64,000 nucleotides of DNA from Quillaja saponaria (GCA_029379385.1 CM055608.1:25356350-25420349); one strand, 5' to 3'. Counted from the first letter of the stretch, positions 36,701-48,677 are shown. The notes: a model not told the origin generated them from the letters alone. Translations and numbers: made by a program.

Positions 36701-39700
36701 GACATGGTTTCCACTAGCTGGACTAACTTGTTGTCCAAATTATCAACTTAACAGAATAAGTTCTAAATAGGATGCCACGACAGACATTATGCTAACAAAG
36801 TCATGCTTGGAACAAAATTTCTGACAATGAAAGGATATAAAAGAATTTGAGAAAAAATAGAAACTTATTTAGAAATCTTAGGGACAAAAAAGTTTTCATT
36901 AAGGTTTCCTCTGAGCAGGGTTGAAGCTGAGTATCATAATACTATTTTATCTTCTATAGTAAGTAGTGGGCTCTTGGGCGCTGAAAGAAGTTCTAGATTA
37001 GAGCTTCCCGGGGTGGAAAAGGAAAATGTTGTAGTGATAAATTATAAGGAAGAAGTTCATGTACCTTCTTCCTTTTACCAAGATCTGGTCTCCTCTTCTC
37101 AGGCTCTTGCGATGAACCTAAGATCATACTGTTAGATGCCAACATAGAATTGTCTCCTTGCACCTCCAAACTTGCAACCAAATTAGGAATGCTAAAATGA
37201 TTCTTCTTATCTGCATCTTCTGAGTCAATATGCCCGAAATCAACATCTGCTGGCTGGTGATTGACAAAAGAAACGGGTACAATGGCAAATGGTCAGTAGT
37301 CAGAAGTTAAAAGGAAGGAAGACAGGTTCATGCAAGAAATAATTTATGTATAGCAAATGTAGACCAAGGAAAGAATGAAACTACAAGTGTCAATTTTGGG
37401 ATACTTTGTTTTAATTCTTTTTTCAAATAAAAAAAAGGGGGGGAAACAGTATGGAGTGGCCAATAGTAAATTGATATACAAGCCTTTTTGATATTACAAT
37501 TTGGATTGTCATAGATATGACCATTTCTGGAATATTTGAAGGTATTATGGACAATATCAAAAATTCATAATATACCTAGCTTACCAACTTTTGTCAGCAC
37601 CATCCTTGGTGATAAAACAACACTTATTCAACATTTATTTTAGTTTGACATAGCCCTTCCTCCATTTCAGAAACTCCTGTGTGATTCACACAAGATCATG
37701 GATACCCCTTATATCTCTTTAAGTGCAGACATCTAGATATTCACCTCAACAAATTGTGAGGCCAAAGGCAGCACCTTTTATGCATTGTCACAACATGCCA
37801 AAAACTGAATGATAGATAAACAAGAGCGAGGTAGAGAGAGAGAATTGTTCAAACCTCAACAGCTTCTGGACATTTTTTCTCATCAGGCTTGAAAGAAAAG
37901 TCTTCTCTAACTAGTCTGTCTTCAGGAGGAAAAGATCGCTCCTTGGTTTGATCCTTTGGGATCTTGTCAGAATGATTATCTTCTAGTATTTTCCTCTCTC
38001 TAGAACCGTCAGCATCAAGTTTCAAGGAACCTGGGCTGGAATCTTTGACATTAGTAATTGCACGCTCTCCATTGTTAAACCCAAGTGTCACTAGAGACTG
38101 CAAATTGGTTTCAGATGTTTTTAAATATACAACTGTTGACAATAACTTGCAGGACAACACCGCAGACATAGAAACATATGCAGCTTTAATATGCCCAGAA
38201 TTACAGATGCTTGGAATTTTACAGTACAAGCAATTCATTAGGCTGTGGCCATCACTCAATCTGCAATGCTATTACTATTGACGCATTCAGGACATGTGTG
38301 TCCATTTTATACTAACATTATTCACAAGGTAGTGTTTCAGTGTCTGCGTATGAAGAGAGGGTGGTGGAAGACAGAACAAGAACTGACCATTAGAAATTAT
38401 ACTCAATCTACATGTCCTAGACCTAGAGTAATTCCCTGTGCACCAAAGTGACAGCTAACTGATCATTATCATTACAAACATAAAAAAGCGCATGTTTCTT
38501 GAAAAGTTAGTATTTAGATAAGCTGTATATGATAAGAAAAATTAAATGGTGCATTTCCAGAGTATTTTCATCAGGAGTTCTCAATATGGATTCAATATTG
38601 TGGAAAAAATGTGTTTATATAAACTACAATGGTGGCAGAAAAGAGCTTACTGGACCTTAATGTTTGGATTCTCAGATTTTCGTTCTTGATGTTTCAAAGA
38701 GAAATACAAGCTTCTACAATTTTCTGAAGATGTGAGAAGTTCTTTGTTTTCCTCCTGTACAGTGATATTTGAATCAATAACGTTACATTCTTTTCTCCCA
38801 CCCAAAAGGTCTACTGCATGTCCAGAAGTTGAGTCGATGCCATTCAGAGGCTGTTCCATGTAGGAAAAAAAAAAAAAAAAAAACTTATTTCACTTCACTG
38901 AAAACATTGAAAAAGAAATAATAATCAGGTGCATGATATTCAAATGAATTAACAGAACCAGCACCTGCATGCATGCAAAAGAGGGCATAAAAATTGTGCT
39001 TAGAAATGGCAAACAGGAGATGATGCTTAACAAAAGTTACTCCAGGAATGTCTTTAGGACTACAACAAAAGGTATTATGAACTCACAAAAGCAAGGATAG
39101 AGGATCCCAATATAAAACAAAATGTGGAAACATAGTGTAAAGTGACAAGCTATGCAATCACAAACATTTATTTCCTTTTCTCTTTTCCTTTTTTGATAAG
39201 TAGTGATACAATAACAACATCCCCGACTCTGCACATAAATGTTTGTAGAGGTCCAAGATTTGAGATAACCTACATTTGAATGAAAAAGTCAATGACTGCA
39301 TGCAATATAGCATGCACTTCGTTCACACATTGAAATCTGTATTAGCTTTACCTAGAATTTCTAAAGATCCTGTATTACAGGGTAAAGGTCCTCTAGTACG
39401 GGTTAGCATACAGACTAGTAATTTTCACACTAATTTTCTTCTTCTCTTAGAGCTTCCAAGACAAGCATAAATGGCACATCTAACTCTGGAACTGATAATA
39501 GACTCATTAGTTCGGAATAAAATTACAGTCTAACTTGTTTGTCAAAAAATCATTCACCTAAAAGAGTAAATTGTTAGGTGAGACCCCAAAAATGGGTTTT
39601 AGTATACACGCCTCCGCACACGCAAGCCCAAATGGCTTGTTAGCGTGGAGAATGCACAAGCCCTCCTCATACCTTGCGCTTAAATTTTAATTTTAATTTT

Positions 39701-42300
39701 TTCGAATGAGTGGTCGCAAGATTCAAATTCCTGACCACTCAGTCATAAAGGTTTTTTAATATTATGTCAAAGAACCATTCCACATAAAAACTACACACAA
39801 GCCCACATGGCTTGTTAGCGTGGAGAATGCACAAGCCCTCCTCATACCTTGCACTTAAATTTTAATTTTTTAGAATGAGTGGCAGCAAGATTCAAATTCC
39901 TGACCACTCAGTCATAAAGGTTTTTTAATATCATGTCAAAGAACCATTCCACATAAAAGCTTAAGTTGTTAGGTAAGGCCCTAGAAATGGGTTTTAATAT
40001 CTTACATTCCATGTTATCAAAGGCTCTAGGCGCACCTAGGCGCTAAGGGTCCCTCGAGCCTAGGCACAAGGTGCAGAGCGCACCTTAGCAAAGTTAGGCA
40101 CACATCTAATAAAAAAAATCTACATACAATAATTTCAAGCTTACAGCAAGTAAAAACTAACACCATTAAGTTATGACATAGAAAAAGGTATCCATAAGTC
40201 CAGCAATTATAAAGTAAAGGTTGATAAAAATGATCTAGGTAAAATAAATATGTCAAGCAAGTAGTCCACTAAGCTAACAAGTAAAAATTGAATTTATATT
40301 TCTTTATTAAACAGGGCAACGATAGCTAAGGTTTACTACTGAGTATCCTTTGTTTTTTAGGTAAAAAATAGGACAGAGATAGTTAAGGTTTAAGCCACAT
40401 AAATGCTTTGATTTTTGTGTACAACAACAGTGATTAGACTAAGTAGAAGATGAAGAAGAAGACTTGGAAAGTAACTAAAAAACATGATCCTTTTGGCCAG
40501 GGAAACTCATACTCCGTAGGCTGCTTAGTATCAAAATTTTTGTTCAACCGTTATGTTAAGGTTGTTTTTTAATGTTTTAGGAACCTTTCAGATTTCTATT
40601 ATGACTGTTCCCAATGTTTGACTTTTCCTATTTATGAGAAAACTATAAAACTGAAGAGCTTTTTTTAAGAAAAATAACTTGCAATGCCTCCTTTTTGCCT
40701 TAAGTGTGCCTCATGGCAACCTAAAACATGAAAAAAAACGCGCGCCTAGTGAGCCTTGGCGGAGCCTTAGTGTCAACGCCCGTTTCTAAATTACCTTACT
40801 TCCCTTAAGGGGAGAAAGCAGGTTTTTTGTTGTGCTTTCTTAAATTGCATACCTATACGGTGCAGAGGCGAGGGGGTCTATGCATTGCACCTAGGGCGTG
40901 CCTCAGGCACTCCTTTAATAACACTGCTTACATTGCCCAATTTTTTTTGTCCTCCAAAATACCAGTTGCATATCCTAGAGCACCTCAATGAAATCTAATA
41001 TGATAGCCTATGGAACTAGATGATTATCAATGAAGAAGGTAAGACACCAAATATGATCTATCAGTCTCTAAAGGAGAGGATTCATAATATGTGGTTATTA
41101 GGCTACTTTTCTCCACGCTTACAAAGAAAGATAGTTCAAAAGATCAACATCAACTTGAAATCAAATACATTTAATAGTGCGCTTAAAGGAGAATTTGCAG
41201 GAAGAACATTAAAACAAATAATTAGGGTCGAAGAAGAAACACGAATTCCCCATATTGATCAATGCATCAGATTAACAAATTAGTTGTCAACAAGGTCCAT
41301 TTTAGCACTAGTCCAAACTGTCTCAACATTATTTCATTCTAAATAGACAAGCAGACCATAAAACAGAATGAAGTTTACAGTTTACACAATGCATCCCTAT
41401 GATAACCAAAAAAACAAAAAACAACCGTACTTACCAAATAAAGTGGCAGACAGGAAACATATCTTACTCGGCAAAAGTCTTATAAAAAAGGCTGAGTAAA
41501 AAGCAATAAGCCATCAGGCCATATACCATCATCCTAGGTAATTTTGGACAACATTTGATTGACGGGTAAGAGAGAGAACAGAACTAGAACAAGTTTCAAA
41601 TGTCAAACCTGCCCATATTTATCTTGTAATTGATTTCTGAGAAGGGCATTCAATATTTCATGTATGCTGTCAGCAGGTTTATTTAATAGGATCTGAACCT
41701 CAATATTATCAACTGTGTCATTCCTCAAGCTCCTTATTGATACATCAAGGCAGTTAATCTTTTCCCATAACACATTACAACATATGTCAGACCATTCTTC
41801 ATCTTCAGCACAGGCTAGTTCGCTTTGAAGGGATTCAAGATCCTTTTCAAGCTCTTCAATTTCAGTATCTGCCTCTCTTACCAAAATTCTTAAAACTTGT
41901 ATACAAGATTTCTCATTCAAAGAATGTTCTTCTATCAAATCTACAAGTATAAAAGAAATCAAGTGTGAAAACAGGAACATAAAACAAAGACATCTTATAT
42001 AAAAAGGAACTATACCAGACCAATGCAGATATGATAAGGCAAAAGACACAAAAATGTACCATGCCCATAACCATAGAAAAAGTCACACTGCCATCCAGGT
42101 CTCTCAAGGTAACTGCTTTCATGTACAACTGCAATCAAGTTTTCAGATATAACAGATGTTACAATGAAGAAAACTTATATGCAGTGCTGTAATGTATTAT
42201 GACAATTGGACCGCAGCTCATATAAAAGTTACTCAAAAAGATGAAATAAGTGGAAGGTGAAACCTTGACTACATGATGGACTCCACAGATCCCAAGCCAT
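33798..42300 (-). CDS. Large hydrophilic protein with N-terminal coiled coil and C-terminal SAP/Rho_N-like motif, 8 coding exons
   Basis: Exons on the minus strand: 42300-42264, 42128-42060, 41940-41609, 38850-38656, 38097-37855, 37253-37065, about 35335 (or 35284)-35075, and 34943-33798, giving about 806-823 aa. It begins MAWDLWSPSCSQVVHESSYL and includes a WQCDFFYGYGHD block. A coiled coil follows (READTEIEELEKDLESLQSE, then EWSDICCNVLWEKINCLD). Then comes a long Ser/Lys/Glu-rich, probably disordered part with basic runs (KRRPDLGKRKK), which suggests a nuclear protein. The last ~45 residues (LKKLTVEYLKEIAKSHGLKC, then LLKLLVDKL) form a helix-extended-helix pattern like SAP or Rho N-terminal domains, which bind nucleic acid. 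I do not recognise the family name. Two joints are uncertain: the exon ending at 38656 needs a weak GTCCAG donor to keep frame, because the stronger GTAAGC donor (exon end 38651) shifts it; and the acceptor of the 35 kb exon has two in-frame choices. A non-coding first exon lies at about 43440-43257. Confidence 0.8.
35491..36132 (+). pseudogene. Unrecognised multi-exon gene fragment, antisense within an intron of the SAP-like gene
   Basis: Three exon-like open segments on the plus strand join in frame with good splice sites. 35491-35566 (NGFPSMISVSTDGNVRDILF then GQLIQ) ends at GTAAGT. 35666-35747 (LTEIEFAFYKLKTPLLLNHP then KTSLGITG) follows a pyrimidine-rich acceptor and ends at GTACAG. 35860-36132 starts GPEAKKNIALRITRIINKMS. 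Near 35925 the frame hits a stop, and a one-base shift restores a long open stretch (VEDTALLEFLSLCSLELQHP then SVRCFVENVIQQQ). The intact splice sites show it came from genomic DNA and not from a spliced mRNA. I cannot name the source protein; the leucine-rich helices would fit a helical-repeat protein. The frameshift and lack of a start make it a fragment, unless more exons exist that I missed. Confidence 0.6.
38864..38882. repeat. Poly-A run (poly-T on the gene strand) next to an acceptor
   Basis: About 18 A on the plus strand, which is the pyrimidine tract just upstream of the exon starting at 38850 on the minus strand. Length variation here could affect splicing of that exon. Confidence 0.6.
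39617..39960. repeat. 175-bp tandem duplication in an intron, repeat-derived
   Basis: Two copies of a unit containing GGCTTGTTAGCGTGGAGAAT, CCTCCTCATACCTTGC, TCAAATTCCTGACCACTCAG and GTCAAAGAACCATTCCACAT lie at 39617 and 39792. Both flanks share a ...TTGTTAGGT..GACCCC/GGCCCT..AATGGGTTTTA phrase that is common in interspersed repeats of woody plants. On the minus strand GACTGAGTGGTCAGG looks like a decayed tRNA A box, so it may derive from a SINE. Confidence 0.65.
40009..40926. mobile_element. hAT-like non-autonomous element, 918 bp, perfect 8-bp target duplication
   Basis: Ends read CCATGTTATCAAAGG on the left and, reverse-complemented, CAGTGTTATTAAAGG on the right, so the inverted ends match at about 12 of 15 positions. 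The flanks are CTTACATT at 40001-40008 and 40927-40934, the 8-bp duplication typical of hAT. The subterminal regions hold GC-rich direct and inverted motifs (GGCGCACCTAGGCGC, GCGCGCCTAG, GGCGTGCCTCAGGC), as hAT elements often do for transposase binding. No transposase frame. It lies in a long intron of the SAP-like gene. Confidence 0.75.
41020..41283 (+). other. Unassigned 87-codon open frame in an intron
   Basis: The frame has balanced, protein-like composition (EEGKTPNMIYQSLKERIHNM, then FNSALKGEFAGRTLKQIIRV) and stands out from the AT-rich intron around it. It is antisense to the SAP-like gene. I recognise no family, and no splice-linked partners were seen. It may be a fragment of a transposable-element protein or of a host gene. 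Confidence 0.3.
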
Positions 42301-43271
42301 GAATTGTAACTATAACCTGAAATAAAAACAAAATAGTATGTAACACTTTGATTAGTTATCTACGAAATACGCAGATTCCAGGAGCCAACTCATTAATTTT
42401 AACCATTTGGCAAAACAAATTACCTCTATAGCCTAATGGTACCAGTCTTCCTTCTCAACGTAAACATTATTTAAACCATATATAAGGAAAACATAATTCA
42501 AGCAGATACCCATGCTATAAAACTACAACCAATTATTCAACTACTAGCACAGCAGAGCATACAAAATAGACTTCTAGTTTAAGAAATAATAGGAAACTAT
42601 CAAGAAATGAAACAAATAAAATCTGAAATTTGAAATTGGGCAACTCTTGCCTTCAGAAGAACACATTAGCATTTTTCCAACGTATAACAGCAAAACATTT
42701 TAGTTAAGTGATAAGCGGGATTTAGGCAACCAAATAGCAAGATTATAAACCGAATAGTGGAACGCAGAGTTGAAATCCTCAATTAAAAAATTGCAGATAC
42801 TACAAATAAAAATCGTATGCAAAACCTAAAATAGATTTACAATTCTGGGTTTTTAAGAAGAAAATGATTGTCCTTCAACCAAGCATAACACCGACATTTA
42901 ATGAAGCACTAAGAATAAATGCCATTTTCTCTTAGAGTATATAGGTAGTTTTTGGTTTTTGATTTGGTCGACTTGTCAATAAGCATTAAAAAGCTAATAA
43001 ATGTGCAATTCAAGTCTGCTTCAGTGCTTCTACTCTAAAAGCACAAAACAAAAACTTAAAATAAATAATAAATAGATTACTGGACATTTGAACTTCCAAG
43101 AGTGAAAATTAAACATGGGAAATCAAAGGAAAATTTTTTTCAATTCCCAAAAACCAACCAAGTACAAATTTTTCAGGAAACAGAAGAATGTAGGTTTCCT
43201 AGAGACCAAACAGTACGGTAAGGAAAGATACATTTCAAGAGAAAGAAAGGTAGTACCTGAGAGAATCTCAT
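42269..43271 (-). promoter_or_regulatory. Candidate upstream ORF overlapping the start of the SAP-like gene
   Basis: In the predicted spliced leader (exon 1 to 43257, exon 2 from 42316) an ATG at 43271 opens a 20-codon frame, MRFSQVIVTIHGLGSVESIM. It reads through the main ATG (42300) in another frame and stops at 42269. Such an overlapping upstream frame would reduce translation from the main start. It depends on the exon 1-exon 2 splice being used and on transcription starting upstream of 43271. Confidence 0.4.
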
Positions 43272-43440
43272 GCGAATGAATGTTGAAATGAGAGGACGAT
43301 TGAACCCTCCAATAGATCAGAAAATGTAGAATACTTAGGGTTTCGAGCTCTGGAATCTGGAGCGAAACAGAAAGCAAGAGCGCCCAGTGAAATAAAGAAA
43401 ACCGTGGTATTTGTGTTATACAGAGAACAGAAGAAGGCTG
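43258..43440 (-). other. Predicted 5' non-coding exon of the SAP-like gene
   Basis: The minus strand ends in TTCTCTCAG followed by the donor GTACTA at 43256. It joins the exon beginning at 42316, which contains the ATG. The upstream boundary is unknown; the sequence becomes GC-richer from about 43400, which fits a promoter-proximal region. Confidence 0.5.
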
Positions 43441-46400
43441 CGAGTGAAAGCGACGAGCGTTGTCTTTTAGAAAGATTTAAGACGAAGGCTACACGCGGTC
43501 AAGGTCTCGGAGATATCAGATATTTTTCGAGGATAATATGGTAAATACGTCACCCTAGACCACACAGTGATTTCTTTTTCTGTTTTTGGCATAGAGATCA
43601 ACGGTTTAGGATCGCCCAATGTGGTGGGGTCCACCTCTGTAGACGATTCAGGAGTAGAATCCAAGTAACCAGTTGTAGTACAAACAACTTTAAAACACAG
43701 TGTACGACTGAAACAACGTCGTTGACTGTGGTCTGGTTGACGTGTAAGGACCGTATAAGGAATCGTTGTTGAATCAAAATTTGTGAGTGACTAGTGACTA
43801 CAGTAAATCAATGCCCCCTAAATAGAGGGCAATATGGTAAATAAAAACGAAACATCGTGCATTTGTAACAAGGGAAACTTCGTTGACGCTGCCCTCTGGA
43901 GTTAAGGCACCTTTGCTTGCCACGTGTAATAGATGCTCGCAGCGCGGGAAATAGGTTGGGTGCTATCTGGTGCATCAACCTACATCGGCAGAATCGTTTG
44001 GTTTCCAGTTATTTGGCGCCATTTTGCTCCCCGAGGAAAGGAAATGGGTTAATAGAAAAATATAAATTTATGATTTTTTTTTTAAATGTATTTATTTGTT
44101 AAGGGTAAATTTATATTTTCTTATGATCATTTTTGAAAAAGAAATTAGCTTCAGTCTTGACATAGGTATATACCGTACAGTGAGATTTTTCTATATATTG
44201 GATAGTAATTATTTGTGAAATGCTTTCTGCGGGCTAATTTGTTTTCACGTTTAAAAATTAATATTTTAAATAATTAATTTTGTTATTAGAGATTTTAAAA
44301 TTTTTGATTTTAGTATAATCTGTTTTGTGCTTAATTAATTATCTAAAAAAATGATTTTTAATCATAAAAAAAAATTGTAAAAAAATTTGGGTATTTTTGT
44401 CATAAAATAAAATAAAAATTATGTCTTGTATTTTACTAGAAGTGTGTTCTGAAAAAGTTACACATAAATAATTATTAAAAAATAAGTTAAAACTATGTTG
44501 AACATTTGACAAAAAATGATTTTCTTTCAACCAAATATGTTATTATACAAATTAAACTTGATTTGTAATTCCAATCGCCAAACATATATTTCTTACACAA
44601 AACTAAATTGGCTTTATGTTAAGTAACATACTTATCTTTCTATTTTTTAATAAAAATTTAAATCATTTTTCTAAAAAAAACCTATATATAACTATATCTA
44701 CTTCAAATTGTGAGTGGCCTAGAGCTAGAGGCTAAAGTCGGACCAAGTCATCTTCAAACAACTAGTAACAGTGCATATTCGGATTTAGGAATGAAAAAAA
44801 AAATTATAATATTTACTAATAAACTCGTAATTTTTAAAAAGTTAATTCTAAAATTACTAATTTATTAACCTTTATACACAGGCTAATTTATAACCCCAAA
44901 ACCTAAAAATTCACAATTACACTATATAAACTTTTAACTTTTAAGTTTACCTCAATTCCAAAAACAAACACAAATACAAAAACATAAAAATCACTATCGT
45001 ATTAAGATATTGTATTGGTCGGTTCAAAAACGAGATCATGTATTAGAAATATTATGACCAAAATATTTCTTTTATGTTTTGAGAATAATATATTTCACAT
45101 ATAAATTATTTAAATGAATACACAATTATATCATTATTAACTAAATATATTATTAAAGTGACACATTTACAATCTATATTAGTGGAAAAAAAATATTAAC
45201 AAAAAAACAATAATGAAAAAAAAAAGTTGAGGTTCTAAGTGTTTGACTTTTGGGCAAACTCCCAATTTTTAAATATATATATATATATAGATTTATTACA
45301 AGTATAATATTTATATCAATCAGATAATAATTAAAAAAATATGAAGATCAAAATATAATCTATAATTAACAAGATATTCACACAAATATTACAGGTATAA
45401 TATTTATATATATACAAAAATATCTCTAGTAATTTTATTTTATTTTTACAACTAAATAGTAATTGTAAATTTTTTTTATTCTATAAATTAAATGCAATGG
45501 TCACATAAGTTTTTAATTTTTTTTTAAATTGACTTAACAGAAAAAAAATGCCCTTAATGTCATTTTTTAATTTACTTGGCATTATTTTAACAATTTTATA
45601 ATATAATCCATGGATATCATTTTTGGTAATTTACAAATTAACCAAAAAAAAAATTCTTAAACTACGATTTGCAATCACAACTTTTAAAATCATCCAAACA
45701 ACACCGTAAAAATGAGATTGCATCTCAAACCATAATTTGCACCCAAAAACTAAACTCGCCCTAAATGAGTTTTTAATCTATAACCTCATGACCCATCATC
45801 TCCATCTTAATTATTGAGCTAAAATCTCCTAATTAACAACTAAGTCTAAAATGAAAAGTTAGGGTGTGTTTGGAACTTAATATTTTATGAAATTAAATTA
45901 TTTTAATAAGTTCTTATGTCTAAAATATATACTATAAGAATTCATTTTATTGAAAATTCTATTTTCAAATCTTATCAAATTCTATTTAATCTCGCTAAAT
46001 AGAATGTTGAATAGCAGAAACACGAGAGTAGCAAGAAAGCCAAGAACGTGATTGAAGATGCAGTCTCTCATTATTGGGAAAGTTGGTCCCCATGATTAAG
46101 ACCTATGTCCGTATCCATGTTCTTTGTGCAAGTTGTGTTTCCCACGTGGTGCTCTCACTCTTACAAACCAATTTTAATTTTAATAAATTAAAATCAATTA
46201 TTATAATATATGACGTAGACATTTGTTTCTCATAGTCATATGAATAAATATTTCACTAATTATTAGTGTAGATCAATAATTATAATGCATTAGAATACAT
46301 TAGTTTATTTGATTAAAAAAAGTTACTAGAATATGGTGGTTTGATGTGAAAGATAGTTGTCGCTATATATTTGTTGACAATATTAATTTTGTTTTTTGTC

Positions 46401-46977
46401 ACGATTGTCTTCACGGCATTTGAATATGTAGTTAATCTCATTAGGAGTTCATGGCTGCTCATATTCACAAGTATTTTCTTACAAGCTAGAACTCTAAATA
46501 TTACAGAGATCTCTCAACAGTTAAGCTCAAGTGTACCTTATCACTTGAACTTACTTATAATAATAAAGGATAATAAAAATGTAAATTGTTTTCAATTTGA
46601 AACGGTTTTAAATTTTAATTATAATATTAATTAACAAATCAAAATGAATAATTGACATAAAAATAGTTTTAAAAGGTTTTTATTTAATTTCATCATTCCT
46701 ACAATTTGTTCTTAATTCCTACTTAAATCTCCATTCGGGTTAAGATGGGTTGGTATTGGATAAAATTTTAACCACCCAAAAACATCAGTTTGAGTTTTGA
46801 AGTGATCAACACTGGGTTTAATTCGGTTGGGTAACCAACCTAATCCAATTAAATTGGGTTGGTTTTTTAATTCTTTTTTGGACTATCTAATTTTTAAGCC
46901 TAAATAAGTTTTCTTTTTCTTTTTCTTTTTCTTTTTCATTTTTTGTTGTTGTTTTTCATCACAATTAGGCTTGGTTT
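43441..46977. other. Intergenic: promoter region, then very AT-rich DNA
   Basis: 43441-44050 is relatively GC-rich and should contain the promoter of the minus-strand SAP-like gene; a G-box-like CCACGTGT lies at about 43920. 44050-46740 is AT-rich with no recognisable gene. From about 46735 the phrases GGTTAAGATGGGTTGG and ATTAAATTGGGTTGGTT begin. Related GGTTTGGGTTGGGTTAGTCGG lies at about 48118-48140, so the MITE cluster between them probably sits inside an older element. Confidence 0.4.
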
Positions 46978-47833
46978 GGCAATATTGTAGCTTTTTGAGA
47001 GATATTGTACTCTTCTGACTCTCTTAGATCTGCTTTTAAAAAGCTACTGCAATAGCATTTCATAAAATAATATAAAAACTGCTCTAAATAAGTAGAAACC
47101 ACAAAATTAGACTTAGTTTAGTAATGTTGTGTTTTTTTATTAAAAGATAAGGTCATATTAGGCTTTTAAGGCTGAGTTTGGTAATGTTTTTCAAGATAGT
47201 GCTTTCATTTTTAAAAAGCTACAATACCTAAATATTATTTGGTTATTATTTTTATTTTTTAGAGGTGCTTATTCTAATGCTTTTAAAAAGTCATAGGAGT
47301 TTTTTAAAAACACCCCAAATGATACTTTTAAAAACTAGGTGTGACTTTTCAAAGTAAAAAGTACAAAAATCACCTTATTTATTTTAGAAAATTATCAAAT
47401 ATATTTTCAATTAATTTATAAACTATTAAATTTCTTTCCCTAAATATATCTTAATTAATAATGTCTATTTTTGTCATTTTATACATTCACAAAAACACTT
47501 TGTTCATTACTTTTATTACCCACGACAACTTTTATAAAAAATATACCAAACAGGGTTGTTGTGACTTTGTGGAGCTGTTTTTTCACAGCATGAAAGTCAC
47601 AACAACTTTTTAAAAGCCACAACATTACCAAACCAAAACTAAAATTTTGAAAGCAAAAGCCAGCTTTCAAAAACACCATTTTAGTTGCTTTTAAAAGCAC
47701 CCTGGCTTTTAAAAACACATAATAAAAGCACCCCAATTTTATTTTTTTTCCTTCCAAACGTAAAAAAAAAAAAATTGACTTATGCTCTTCATAAGCATAA
47801 GCTCCTTTCAAAAGAGTATTACCAAACCAAGCT
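46978..47833. mobile_element. Tourist-like (PIF/Harbinger) MITE, probably nested
   Basis: The left end GGCTTGGTTTGGCAATA and the reverse-complemented right end AGCTTGGTTTGGTAATA match at 15 of 17 positions. Both are flanked by TTA (46975-46977 and 47834-47836). GGNCTTGTTTGG-type ends with a TTA/TAA target are typical of Tourist MITEs. Inside, further related ends appear: AGACTTAGTTTAGTAATGTT at about 47108, GGCTGAGTTTGGTAATGTT at about 47171, and the inverse AACATTACCAAACCAAAACT at about 47622. This suggests one or two relatives inserted within it. At 856 bp it is long for a single MITE. No transposase. Confidence 0.65.
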
Positions 47834-48605
47834 TTAGAATATTAAGTCTATTTGGTTTGGATTGGGTCTCAAGAGAGATGGGATAAGGGTTAAGCTCCAG
47901 TAAGTTTAGCTGAAGAGAGAATGTTTAGTTTTTTAAAATTAGAAAAATATATAAAATTAAATAATATAAATAAATTTTATTTAAATTAAAAATATATATA
48001 TATAACATTTTTGTTTAGTTTTAGTTAACCAAGAGAAATTTTATAACCAAACCATAACCATTTAAAAAAAGAAAACCCAACTATAAAAAAATAACCAAAC
48101 CAACTCAATTTTGGATGGTTTGGGTTGGGTTAGTCGGTTTAACCAACCCATGAACACCCCTACTTAATTTATTAAACCCATAACAATTTTAGGTGTAAAT
48201 TGAAAAGTTGATGTTAATGAAATAAATTACCACCTATTCATGAGGTTAGATTTATTAAAATGTTTTTACATATTCAATTGCATTATCCCATTCCCACTTT
48301 ATTTAAGACTGAAAATTTAGGTGAAAAATTGCAAATCTATTATTGTGGGTGAAAGTTGTCAAGAGGTATGGAAAGACCCTATATGGATTTGGCGGTTAGG
48401 TTACTTCCCACTCTATTTACTTTCTCTTTCCTGATACTACTATTTCAATTATTTATTTAGTTTTTATGGGTTTAAAAATCTTATTGACAAGAAAATTGTT
48501 AAGGGTTGTAATGGATTTTTGTTGTTATGTTAGAATTTTTTGTTTCTCTTTTTGTTAATTAAATTAGGTGTATCCGTATGTATAATTATCTATTTCTAGT
48601 AGTTA

Positions 48606-48673
48606 TTAATTGGTGAAAAGAGGAGAGACTCATTTACTTATAAGGATAATGAAACCTTTAGTCTTAGCAATAT
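48606..48673 (+). repeat. Partial copy of the TRIM LTR
   Basis: AATTGGTGAAAAGAGGAGAG, followed by an ACTCATTTACTTATAAGGAT block, matches the middle of the LTR at 48906-49020. It lies immediately left of the TRIM candidate and is probably a truncated extra LTR. Confidence 0.5.
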
Positions 48674-48677
48674 GCCA

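Noticed and set aside
43123..43377. 84-codon minus-strand open frame as the true N-terminus of the SAP-like protein
   Set aside because: Splicing it to the following exons leads to a stop; only the ATG at 42300 joins in frame with the coiled-coil exons.
47479..47811. 110-codon minus-strand open frame
   Set aside because: It lies within the inverted-repeat MITE cluster; the phenylalanine/lysine-rich composition reflects T/A-rich repeat sequence.
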